Positions 1 to 10,630 of a stretch of 64,000 bases of DNA are shown here, one piece after another. The translations under genes and the position numbers were made by a program. The notes below the pieces were generated by a model, which was given only the letters and a program-made list of their open reading frames with translations, was not told where the DNA came from and ran no database searches. Numbering within the stretch: position 1 is the stretch's first letter; every line of letters starts with the position of its first letter. Source of the stretch: Odiellus spinosus. Taxonomy: Eukaryota > Arthropoda > Arachnida > Opiliones > Phalangiidae. The stretch spans positions 2,114,501-2,178,500 of the forward strand of contig OY987240.1 of the NCBI GenBank assembly GCA_963920705.1. The letters are read 5' to 3'.

Positions 1-997
1 AGTATAGATCCACAAATTTAAAAAAGTATAGATCCACAGATTTCCCAAGTATAGATCTACAAATTTCCCAAGTATAGGCCCACAAATTTCCCAAGTATAG
101 ATCCACAAATTTTTCAAGTATATTTCGACAAATTTTCCAAGTATAGAACCACAAATTTCCCAAGTATAGATCCACAAATTTCCCAGGTATAGATCCACAA
201 ATTTCAAAAGAATAGATCCACAAATTTCCCAAGTATAGAACCACAAATTTCCCAATTATAGATCCACAAATATCCCAAGAATAGATCCACAAATTTCCAA
301 AGCATACATCCACAAATTTCCCAAGTATAGATCCACAAACTTCCCAAGTATAGATCCACAAATTTCCCAAGAATAGATCCACAAGCCTCCCAAGTAAAGA
401 TTCACAAATTTCCCAAGATCCACAAATTTCCCAAGTATAAATCCACAAATTTCCCAAGTATACATCCACAAATGTCCCAAATATAGATCCACAAATTTCC
501 CGAGTATAGATCCACAAACTTCCCAAGTATAGATCCACAAATTTCAAAAGAATAGATCCACAAATTCCCAAGTATAGAACCACAAATTTCCCAATTATAG
601 ATCCACAAATATCCCAAGAATAGATTCACAAATTTCCAAAGCATACATTCACAAATTTCCCAAGTATAGTTCCACAAGCTTCCCAAGTGTAGATCCACAA
701 ATTTGCCAAGTATAGATCCACAAACTTCCCAAGCATATATCCAAAAATTTCCCAAATATAGATCCACAAATTTCCCAGGTATAGATCCACAAATTTCCAA
801 AGTATAAATCCACAAATTTCCCAAGTATAGTCCCACAAGCTTCCCAAGTATAGATCCACAAATTTGCCAAGAATATATCCACAAACTTCCCAAGCAAATA
901 TCCAAAAATTTCCCAAATATAGATCCACAAATTTCCCAGGTATATATCCACAAATTTCTAAAGTATACATCCACAAACTTCTCTAGTATAGATCCAC

Positions 998-1003
998 AAA
1001 TTT
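998..1003. other. Uninterrupted paralogue of the transposon insertion site
   Basis: The sequence AAA (998-1000) TTT (1001-1003), with the flanks TTCTCTAGTATAGATCC on the left and CCCAAGAATAGATCCAC on the right, matches the two sides of the 2457-5172 element joined without loss or gain. Further uninterrupted paralogues are at 6483-6488 and 40561-40566. They show what the target looked like before insertion. Confidence 0.85.
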
Positions 1004-2453
1004 CCCAAGAATAGATCCACAAATTTCCCAAGTATAGATCCACAAATTTCCCAAGTATAGATCCACAAATTTCCAAAGTATAGATCCACAAATTTCCCAA
1101 GTATAGATCCACAAGCTTCCCCACTAGAGATCCACAAATTACCAAGTATATATCCACAAATTTCCCAAGATCAGTAAATTTCCCAAGTATATATCCACAA
1201 ATTTCCCAAGTATACATCCACAAAGTTGCCAAGTATAGATCCACAAATTTCCCAAGTATAGATCCACAAATTTAAAAAAGTATAGATCCACAGATTTCCC
1301 AAGTATAGATCTACAAATTTCCCAAGTATAGGCCCACAAATTTCCCAAGTATAGATCCACAAATTTTTCAAGTATATTTCGACAAATTTTCCAAGTATAG
1401 ATCCACAAATTTCCCAAGTATAGATCCACAAATTTCCCAAGTATAGATCCACAAATTTCAAAAGAATAGATCCACAAATTTCCCAAGTATAGAACCACAA
1501 ATTTCCAATTATAGATCCACAAATATCCCAAGAATAGATCCACAAATTTCCAAAGCATACATCCACAAATTTCCCAAGTATAGATCCACAAACTTCCCAA
1601 GTATAGATCCACAAATTTCCCAAGAATAGATCCACAAACCTCCCAAGTAAAGATTCACAAATTTCCCAAGATCCACAAATTTCCCAAGTATAAATCCACA
1701 AATGTCCCAAATATAGATCCACAAATTTCCCGAGTATAGATCCACAAACTTCCCAAGTATAGATCCACAAATTTCAAAAGAATAGATCCACAAATTTCCC
1801 AAGTATAGATCCACAAACTTCCCAAGTATAGATCCACAAATTTCCCAAGAATAGATCCACAAGCCTCCCAAGTAAAGATTCACAAATTTCCCAAGATCCA
1901 CAAATTTCCCAAGTATAAATCCACAAATTTCCCAAGTATACATCCACAAATGTCCCAAATATAGTTCCACAAATTTCCCGAGTATAGATCCACAAACTTC
2001 CCAAGTATAGATCCACAAATTTCAAAAGAATAGATCCACAAATTTCCCAAGTATAGAACCACAAATTTCCCAATTATAGATCCACAAATATCCCAAGAAT
2101 AGATTCACAAATTTCCAAAGCATACATTCACAAATTTCCCAAGTATAGTTCCACAAGCTTCCCAAGTGTAGATCCACAAATTTGCCAAGTATAGATCCAC
2201 AAACTTCCCAAGCATATATCCAAAAATTTCCCAAATATAGATCCACAAATTTCCAAAGTATAAATCCACAAATTTCCCAAGTATAGTACCACAAGCTTCC
2301 CAAGTATAGATCCACAAATTTGCCAAGAATATATCCACAAACTTCCCAAGCATATATCCAAAAATTTCCCAAATATAGATCCACAAATTTCCCAGGTATA
2401 TATCCACAAATTTCTAAAGTATACATCCACAAAATTCTCTAGTATAGATCCAC

Positions 2454-2456
2454 AAA
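2454..2456. other. Insertion target, left half AAA (right half TTT at 5173-5175)
   Basis: The element lies exactly between AAA (2454-2456) and TTT (5173-5175) of a monomer. The uninterrupted paralogues at 998-1003, 6483-6488 and 40561-40566 have the six bases contiguous. No base is duplicated or lost. Because the ends of both arms and the target halves are complementary (AAAGAAC against GTTCTTT), the boundary could be drawn up to 3 bp further out by inverted-repeat logic alone; the paralogues settle it. Confidence 0.85.
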
Positions 2457-3448
2457 GAACAACAGCAACTCCCCATAAGAGTCTGGGTCCACGTAATGTT
2501 AAAAAATTTCGTCTCTTTTATGATAAATTCGTATTATATTATTAAAATAGGGTAGTTGGGGGATAATTTAAAGCTAAAATTCGAGCTCACAACTGAAAAT
2601 TTTGGGAATTACAACGAATGGAAGGTTTCTTCCATAATGTAAAGAATAGGAAGAATCTATGACTTCCGTGCCGGATATGAAAGCCTTCCCCCACACGAAA
2701 ATCTTGAACGGTTATTATTTTAGATTCATAATTATGTTAGGAAAATATTAGGAAAGAATTATTTTGTAACTGCCACGGGTATAGTGCTGGCGGCAAAATG
2801 AAATTCGTATATTTTTGGTCTACTATGCCTCGAAATCCTCGAAAACGCCTGTAGAAGTGTTCCACTTGTCAAGCATTCATGCAGTAGGCTTTTGCTAGCT
2901 TTACAGGGGCCGTGCAAAGACTATATAGCTTACTTGAATAGTCTTTGGTGTATAAGAAACTCGAAAAATAAATAGAGAAATCATACCAATTAGAAGATAC
3001 TGGAGTAGTATCTTTAATTTTTATTTCATATTAAACAAAACACACTTGTATAAAACGGACAAATTATTCATTTAACGCTAAGGTTTTCTACGTTTAACGT
3101 ATGTCTGGTAGTTCAAGCTCAGTGGCATCTTCACACACTACACGCAATTTTGACTGGTACCAACTGCCTCGATCTTCATGGCGACGATAACCAAGATACC
3201 AGATTACGCTGCTAACGTGAACACAAGTACCTATCGTCAAACTACCACCTTTGCAATTGCAATACCAGCCTTTAATGGCATTTGCACCTGTCCCGTTCGG
3301 TACATAACGAATTAGAGCTTGGTGAACAGCTGAGGTGGAAAATTGACCAGGCACGCGTATACGAATTAAGTCATGTTCAACTTTGGACACTTCGACGCTG
3401 AAAGAGCCGGATTTCTCTATAGTCAACGCCACATAAGATTCAGCGCGT
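2457..3448. repeat. Left inverted arm of the transposon (992 bp)
   Basis: This is the reverse complement of 4181-5172. I compared the arms base by base by eye and found four substitutions and no indel (about 99.6% identity). The mismatches lie in the noncoding outer part: one near 2506, one near 2589, and two near 3035-3043. The arm holds an antisense copy of the last 117 transposase codons plus the 3' noncoding region and the terminus. It stands where the original left end and the 5' part of the gene should be. Bases 2457-3093 hold no reading frame I can support. Confidence 0.95.
3094..3447 (-). pseudogene. Inverted duplicate of the transposase C-terminus (SWIM domain)
   Basis: Antisense copy of codons 214-330 of the transposase fragment, ending at the equivalent stop (complement at 3094-3096). 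It includes the whole SWIM zinc finger (CxC-x9-CxH) and is identical in sequence to the plus-strand copy throughout the coding part. There is no ATG at its beginning; the first usable in-frame codon is a GTG. It arose by the inverted duplication that built the left arm and has no catalytic residues. Expression as a free zinc-finger peptide is conceivable but nothing supports it. Confidence 0.85.
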
Positions 3449-3449
3449 A

Positions 3450-4535
3450 GATGGCACCTATATCAAGGTTGGAAGATCCAAGGACTATACCGTTCTTCAC
3501 AAATCCTTCTGTGTGCACAAAGGCCAGCATATCCTCTAGCCAATGTTAATGGTAACAACTACGGGTTACATAATAGATATAATCGGACCCTACTTTGCTA
3601 ATGGCCGCAATAACGACGCGCGCATTTTAAACCATTCTATCAAAAAGAGAGAAGAACTCCAGTCTTTCTTTCAAGTTGGTGACGTTGTACTGGCAGACCG
3701 CGGTTTTCGAGACTCCAACAGCGTACTGATTGAACTGGGTGTGGATTTACAAATGCCTTCGTTCTTGTCTAAAGGCGAGAAGCAAGTAAACACGCAAGAA
3801 GTTAATCGTTCCCGACAAGTAACGTACCTCAGGTGGCCGGTTGAAGTTAGGAATGGGCATTTGCAGACGGTGTATCGTTTTTTTCAAAACCGTATACCTG
3901 TGAATATGTTACCATTAGTTCCGGAACTTCTTCAAATTGCTGCTGCGCTGTTGAACGCCTACCACCCGGAGTTACATCTTAAAGGTTCCTGGGAAGACTC
4001 CGTCGAAAAAATGCTGGCAGTCTCTACGAAAGAAAATCCTCTTAAGGAAGTAGTTGAGCGCGATAATCTGCTTCGCAAACCGTCTAAATGGCAACGAATT
4101 GAGGATAGTGAATTTCAAGACTTCCCTGTACTTCGTGAAAGTGATGTACGTGAGGTGGTAATGAGCGACTTTAAAACGAAACGCGCTGAATCTTATGTGG
4201 CGTTGACTATAGAGAAATCCGGCTCTTTCAGCGTCGAAGTGTCCAAAGTTGAACATGACTTAATTCGTATACGCGTGCCTGGTCAATTTTCCACCTCAGC
4301 TGTTCACCAAGCTCTAATTCGTTATGTACCGAACGGGACAGGTGCAAATGCCATTAAAGGCTGGTATTGCAATTGCAAAGGTGGTAGTTTGACGATAGGT
4401 ACTTGTGTTCACGTTAGCAGCGTAATCTGGTATCTTGGTTATCGTCGCCATGAAGATCGAGGCAGTTGGTACCAGTCAAAATTGCGTGTAGTGTGTGAAG
4501 ATGCCACTGAGCTTGAACTACCAGACATACGTTAA
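3450..4535 (+). pseudogene. Spy/DDE_Tnp_4-type transposase with SWIM zinc finger, 5'-truncated, one in-frame stop
   Basis: Remnant of a DDE endonuclease that would cut and join transposon ends in the nucleus. Reading from 3450, the motif VDGTYI supplies the first catalytic Asp (3450-3452). A TAG at 3537-3539 interrupts the frame three codons before... the open part, whose first ATG is at 3543 and which encodes 330 residues. Numbered from that ATG, Asp52 (LADRGF, 3696-3698) and Glu101 (RWPVEV, 3843-3845) complete a triad spaced D-81-D-48-E. Residues 276-290 hold Cys276, Cys278, Cys288 and His290 in CxC-x9-CxH spacing, a SWIM zinc finger, followed by the aromatic stretch WYLGY. The N-terminal region expected ahead of the first Asp is absent; the inverted arm abuts the GTA codon before it. 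The 330-residue frame alone lacks the first Asp and should be catalytically dead. Sequence composition differs sharply from the surrounding satellite. Confidence 0.88.
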
Positions 4536-5172
4536 ACGTAGAAAACCTTAGCGTTAAATGAATAATTTGTCCGTTTTATACAAGTCTGTTATGTTTAATA
4601 TGAAATAAAAATTAAAGATACTACTCCAGTATCTTCTAATTGGTATGATTTCTCTATTTATTTTTCGAGTTTCTTATACACCAAAGACTATTCAAGTAAG
4701 CTATATAGTCTTTGCACGGCCCCTGTAAAGCTAGCAAAAGCCTACTGCATGAATGCTTGACAAGTGGAACACTTCTACAGGCGTTTTCGAGGATTTCGAG
4801 GCATAGTAGACCAAAAATATACGAATTTCATTTTGCCGCCAGCACTATACCCGTGGCAGTTACAAAATAATTCTTTCCTAATATTTTCCTAACATAATTA
4901 TGAATCTAAAATAATAACCGTTCAAGATTTTCGTGTGGGGGAAGGCTTTCATATCCGGCACGGAAGTCATAGATTCTTCCTATTCTTTACATTATGGAAG
5001 AAACCTTCCATTCGTTGTAATTCCCAAAATTTACAGTTGTGAGCTCGAATTTTAGCTTTAAATTATCCCCCAACTACCCTATTTTAATAATATAATACGA
5101 ATTTATCATAAAAGAGACGAAAATTTTTAACATTACGTGGACCCAGACTCTTATGGGGAGTTGCTGTTGTTC
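4181..5172. repeat. Right inverted arm of the transposon (992 bp)
   Basis: Inverted partner of 2457-3448. It contains transposase codons 214-330 (numbered from the ATG at 3543), the stop codon at 4533-4535, and about 640 bp of 3' noncoding sequence to the terminus. It continues in frame from the unique centre, so it is the authentic right end and the left arm is the copy. Bases 4536-5172 hold no supportable gene; there is one possible poly(A) signal. Confidence 0.95.
4604..4609 (+). promoter_or_regulatory. Possible poly(A) signal of the transposase gene
   Basis: AATAAA lies 68 bp after the transposase stop codon, a reasonable place for a 3'-end signal. The same hexamer exists inverted at 3020-3025 in the left arm. 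The region is AT-rich, so a chance match is possible. Confidence 0.3.
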
Positions 5173-8100
5173 TTTCCCAAGAATAGATCCACAAATTTCC
5201 CAAGTATAGATCCACAAGCTTCCCCACTAGAGATCCACAAATTACCAAGTATAGATCCACAAATTTCCCAAGATCAGTAAATTTCCCAAGTATATATCCA
5301 CAAATTTCCCAAGTATACATCCACAAAGTTGCCAAGTATAGATCCACAAATTTCCCAAGTATAGATCCACAAATTTAAAAAAGTATAGATCCACAGATTT
5401 CCCAAGTATAGATCTACAAATTTCCCAAGTATAGGCCCACAAATTTCCCAAGTATAGATCCACAAATTTTTCAAGTATATTTCGACAAATTTTCCAAGTA
5501 TAGAACCACAAATTTCCCAATTATAGATCCACAAATATCCCAAGAATAGATCCACAAATTTCCAAAGCATACATCCACAAATTTCCCAAGTATAGATCCA
5601 CAAACTTCCCAAGTATAGATCCACAAATTTCCCAAGAATAGATCCACAAGCCTCCCAAGTAAAGATTCACAAATTTCCCAAGATCCACAAATTTCCCAAG
5701 TATAAATCCACAAATGTCCCAAATATAGATCCACAAATTTCCCGAGTATAGATCCACAAACTTCCCAAGTATAGATCCACAAATTTCAAAAGAATAGATC
5801 CACAAATTTCCCAAGTATAGAACCACAAATTTCCCAATTATAGATCCACAAATATCCCAAGAATAGATCCACAAATTTCCAAAGCATACATCCACAAATT
5901 TCCCAAGTATAGATCCACAAACTTCCCAAGTATAGATCCACAAATTTCCCAAGAATAGATCCACAAGCCTCCCAAGATCCACAAATTTCCCAAGTATACA
6001 TCCACAAATTTCCCAAGTATAGATCCACAAATTTCAAAAGAATAGATCCACAAATTTCCCAAGTATAGATCCACAAATTTCCCAAGTATAGATCCACAAA
6101 TTTCCAAAGTATAGATCCACAAATTTCCCAAGTATAGATCCACAAGCTTCCCAACTAGAGATCCACAAATTACCAATTATAGAACCACAAATTTCCCAAG
6201 ATCAGCAAATTTACCAAGTATACATCCACAAATTTCCCAAGTATATATCCATAAATTTCCCAAGTATACATCCACAAATTTCCAAAGTATAGATCCACAA
6301 ATTTCCCAAGTATAGTACCACAAGCTTCCCAAGTATAGATCCACAAATTTGCCAAGAATATATCCACAAACTTCCCAAGCATATATCCAAAAATTTCCCA
6401 AATATAGATCCACAAATTTCCCAGGTATATATCCACAAATTTCTAAAGTATACATCCACAAAATTCTCTAGTATAGATCCACAAATTTCCCAAGAATAGA
6501 TACACAAATTTCCCAAGTATAGATCCACAAATTTCCCAAGTATAGATCCACAAATTTCCAAAGTATAGATCCACAAATTTCCCAAGTATAGATCCACAAG
6601 CTTCCCCACTAGAGATCCACAAATTACCAGGTATAGATCCACAAATTTCCCAAGATCAGTAAATTTCCCAAGTATATATCCACAAATTTCCCAAGTATAC
6701 ATCCACAAAGTTCCCAAGTATAGATCCACAAAGTTCCCAAGTATAGATCCACAAATTTCCCAAGTATAGATCCACAAATTTCCCAAGTATAGATCCACAA
6801 ATTTAAAAAAGTATAGATCCACAGATTTCCCAAGTATAGATCTACAGATTTCCCAAGTATAGATCTACAAATTTCCCAAGTATAGGCCCACAAATTTCCC
6901 AAGTATAGATCCACAAATTTTTCAAGTATATTTCGACAAATTTTCCAAATATAGAACCACAAATTTCCCAAGTATAGATCCACAAATTTCCCAAGTATAG
7001 ATCCACAAATTTCAAAAGAATAGATCCACAAATTTCCCAAGTATAGAACCACAAATTTCCCAATTATAGATCCACAAATATCCCAAGAATAGATCCACAA
7101 ATTTCCAAAGCATACATCCACAAATTTCCCAAGTATAGATCCACAAACTTCCCAAGTATAGATCCACAAATTTCCCAAGAATAGATCCACAAGCCTCCCA
7201 AGTAAAGATTCACAAATTTCCCAAGATCCACAAATTTCCCAAGTATAAATCCACAAATTTCCCAAGTATACATCCACAAATGTCCCAAATATAGATCCAC
7301 AAATTTCCCGAGTATAGATCCACAAACTTCCCAAGTATAGATCCACAAATTTCAAAAGAATAGATCCACAAATTTCCCAAGTATAGAACCACAAATTTCC
7401 CAATTATAGATCCACAAATATCCCAAGAATAGATTCACAAATTTCCAAAGCATACATTCACAAATTTCCCAAGTATAGTTCCACAAGCTTCCCAAGTGTA
7501 GATCCACAAATTTGCCAAGTATAGATCCACAAACTTCCCAAGCATATATCCAAAAATTTCCCAAATATAGATCCACAAATTTCCCAGGTATAGATCCACA
7601 AATTTCCCAGGTATAGATCCACAAATTTCCCAATTATAGACCCACAAATTTCCCAAGCATATATCCACAAATTTCCCAAATAGAGATCCACAAATTTCCC
7701 AAGTATAGATCCACAAACTTCCCAAGTATAGATCCACAAATTTCCCAAGAATAGATCCACAAGCCTCCCAAGTAAAGATTCACAAATTTCCCAAGATCCA
7801 CAAATTTCCCAAGTATAGATCCACAAGCTTTCCAACTAGAGATCCACAAATTACCAAGTATAGATCCACAAATTTCCCAAGATCAGCAAATTTCCCAAGT
7901 ATACATCCACAAAGTTCCCAAGTATACATCCACTAATTTCCCAAGTATAGATCCACAAATTTCCCAAGTATAGATCCACAAATTTCCCAGGTATAGATCC
8001 ACAAATTTTCCAAGTATAGATCCACAAATTTCCCAAGTATAGATTCAAATTTCCCAAGCATATATCCACAAATTTCCCAAGTATAGATCCACAAATTTCC

Positions 8101-8190
8101 GAAGTATAGATCCACAAACTTCCCAAGTATAGATCCACAAATTTCCCAAGAATAGATCCACAAGCCTCCCAAGTAAAGATTCACAAATTT
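5173..8190. repeat. 23-bp satellite array, right of the transposon, about 1.2-kb HORs
   Basis: Array resumes at TTTCCCAAGAATAG. The bases after the junction follow the order seen at 1001-1260 (including the rare AAAGTTGCCAAG variant near 1213 and 5326) but with about three fewer monomers. The A-run variant recurs near 5380 and 6800. 18-bp monomers lacking five bases between CCCAAG and ATCC recur (for example near 5690 and 7230). Bases from about 5545 on have a paralogous block from about 39580. No gene is seen. Confidence 0.95.
6483..6488. other. Uninterrupted paralogue of the transposon insertion site
   Basis: AAATTT preceded by about 200 bp almost identical to the left flank of the transposon, including the rare AAAATTCTCTAG variant, and followed by TTTCCCAAGAATAG as on the right flank. 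A second near-identical instance is at 40561-40566. Confidence 0.85.
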
Positions 8191-10630
8191 CCCAAGTAAA
8201 GATCCACAAATTTTCCAAGTGTAGGTTCAAAAACTTTCCAAGTATAGATCCATAAATTTCCAAAGTATAGATCCACAAATTTCCCAAGTATAGATTCACA
8301 AACTTCCCAAGTATAGATCCATAAATTTCCCAAGTATATATCCTAAAATTTCTCAAGTATACATCCACAAATATCCCAAGTAAAGATTTACAAATTTCCC
8401 AAGTAAAGATCCACAAATTTCCCAAGTAAAGATCCACAACTTTCCCAAGTATAAATCCACAAATTTCCCAAGTATACATCCACAAATATCACAAGTATAG
8501 ATCCACAAATTTTCCGAGTATAGATCCACAAATTTCCAAATTATAGATCCACAAATTTCCCAAGTATGGATCCAAGTATAGTACCACAAATTTCCAAAGT
8601 TTAGATCCACAAATTTCCTAAGTATGGATCCAAGTATAGTACCACAAATTTCCCAAGTATAGATTCACAAATTTTACAAGTCTAGATCCACAAATTTCCC
8701 AAGTATGGATCCACAAGCTTCTCAAGTATAGATCCACAAATCTCCCAAGTATAGATTCAAAAAATTTCCAAGAATAGATCCACAAACTTCCCAAGTATAG
8801 ATCCATAAATTTCCAAAGTATAGATCCACAAATTCCCAAAGTATAGATCCACAAATTTCCCAAGTATAGATCCTTAAATTTCCCAAGAATAGATCCGCAA
8901 ATTTTACAAGTATATATCAAGACATTTTCCAAGTATAGATCCACAGATTTCTCAAGTATAGATCTACAAATTTCCCAAGTATAGTTCCACAAATTTCCCA
9001 AATATATGTCCAGAAATTGCTAAGTATCGTTCCACAAATTAACAAGTATAGGTCCACAAATTTCCCAAATATATCCCCAAAATATCCAAAATATTTTTCA
9101 AAAAAATTCTAAAGTATAGATAAACAAATTTCCCTAGTATAGTACCACAAATTTCACAAGTATAGTTCCACAAATTTCCCAAGTGTATAATCCACAAACT
9201 TCCCAAGTATAGATCCACAAATTTCCAAAGAATAGATCCACAAGCCTCCCAAGTAAAGATCCACAAATTTCCCAAGTAAAGATCCACAAATGTCTCAAGT
9301 ATAGATCCACAAATTTTCCGAGTATAGATCCACAAATTTTCCAAGTATAGTACCACAAATTTCCCAAGTAGAGATCTACAAATTTCCCAAGTATAGATCC
9401 CCAAATTTCCAAAATATATATCTCCAAAAATTTCTAAACAATAGATCCACAAATTTCCCAGGTATAAATCCACAAATTTCCCAAGTATAGATCCACAAAT
9501 TTCCCAAGAATAGATCCACAAATTTCCCAATTATAGATTCAAAAATTATCCAAGAATAGTTCCACAAATTTCCTAAGTATAGATTCAAAAATTTCCCAAG
9601 CATATATCCACAAATTTCCCAAATATAGATCCACAAATTTCCCAAATATAGATCCACAAACTTCCCAAGTATAGATCCACAAATTTCCCAAGAATAGATC
9701 CATAAGCCTCCCAACTAAAGATTCACAAATTTCCCAAGTATAGATTCACAAATTTCCCAAGCATATATCCACAAATTTCCCAAATATAGATCCACAAACT
9801 TCCCAAGTATAGATCCAATAATTTCCCAAGAATAGATCGACAAGCCTCCCAAGTAAAGATTCACAAATTTCCCAAGTAAAGATCCACAAATTTCCCAAGT
9901 ATAGATCCACAAATTACCAAGTATAGATCTACAAATTTCCCAAGTATACATCCACAAATGTCTCAAGTATAGATCCACAAATTTTCCGAGTATAGATCCA
10001 CAAATTTTTCAAGTAGTACCACAAATTTCCCAAGTATAGATCCACAAATTTCCCAGGTATAAATCCACAAATTTCCCAATTATAGATTCATAAATTATCC
10101 AAGAATAGTTCCACAAATTTCCCAAGCATAGATTCACAAATTTCCCAAGCATATATCCACAAATGTCTCAAGTATTGATCCACAAATTTTCCGAGTATAG
10201 ATCCACAAATTTTCCAAGTACAGTACCACAAATTTCCCAAGTATAGATCCACAAATTCCCAAAGTATAGATCCAAAAATTTCCCAAGTATAGATTAACAA
10301 ATTTCCCAAGTATAGATTCACAAATTTCCCAAGTATATATCCAAAAATATCCCAAGTATACATCCACAAATGTCCCAAGTATAGATCCACAAATTTCCCA
10401 AGTATAGATCCACAATTTTCCAAAGAATAGATCCACAAATTTCCCAAATATATATCCACAAACTTCCCAAGTGTATTTCCACAAATTTCCCAAGTATATA
10501 TACACAAATTACCCAAGTATAGATCCATAAATTTCCCAAGTATAGATCCACAAATTTCCCAAGTATAAATCCACAAATTTCCCAAGTATAGATCCAAAAA
10601 TTTCCCAAGAATAGATCCGCAAATTTCCCA
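8191..10630. repeat. Divergent 23-bp satellite block
   Basis: Monomers remain recognisable but carry more substitutions and more length variants than elsewhere, such as CAAGTATGGATCCAAGTATAG near 8570 and 8628 (a partial monomer), CAGAAATTGCTAAGTATCG near 9011, and a stretch rich in A and T near 9070-9115. The block has a close paralogue at about 42300-44840 (offset 34,191 at the CCAGAAATTG landmark: 9010 and 43201). No gene is seen. Confidence 0.9.

Larger units (their letters stand above)
1..2456. repeat. 23-bp satellite array, left of the transposon, about 1.25-kb HORs
   Basis: Head-to-tail 23-bp monomers (ACAAATTTCCCAAG then TATAGATCC) with scattered substitutions and some short monomers of 18 or 22 bp. 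A rare variant with a run of A (AAATTTAAAAAAG) occurs near base 15 and again near base 1269, giving an HOR period of about 1.25 kb. The 3' part (about 2240-2456) is nearly identical to about 6290-6485 and 40370-40563. The array is cut off by the window start. No gene or RNA is visible. Function is unknown; satellite or heterochromatin is the plain reading. Confidence 0.95.
2457..5172 (+). mobile_element. Spy-like DNA transposon, degenerate, foldback form
   Basis: A 2,716-bp non-satellite insert with perfect inverted ends (GAACAACAGCAACTCCCC at the left, its complement at the right). It is flanked by CACAAA on the left and TTTCCC on the right; joining these rebuilds a normal monomer, so no target-site duplication was made. 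Insertion between AAA and TTT without duplication is the hallmark of the Spy group (known from literature, from memory). The centre carries a DDE transposase fragment with a SWIM zinc finger. The two 992-bp halves are inverted copies of each other, and the 5' part of the transposase is missing, so the element cannot make its own transposase. Both termini are intact copies of a right end; whether transposase acting in trans could move it is unknown. The DDE family assignment is firm. The Spy name rests mainly on the target signature. Confidence 0.9.

Noticed and set aside
3972-4256. Minus-strand 94-codon frame inside the transposase region
   Set aside because: Shadow of the plus-strand transposase frame, with no recognisable motif.
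2457-5172. Autonomous, functional transposon
   Set aside because: The gene lacks its 5' part and has an in-frame TAG; the first catalytic Asp is separated from the rest of the protein.
2457-5172. Retroelement or viral insertion
   Set aside because: No direct terminal repeats, reverse transcriptase, integrase core of retroviral type, or poly(A) tail; the DDE plus SWIM arrangement and inverted ends point to a DNA transposon.
5084-5347. Minus-strand frame that runs from the satellite into the right end of the transposon
   Set aside because: A chance fusion across the insertion boundary; the part inside the element is noncoding terminal sequence.
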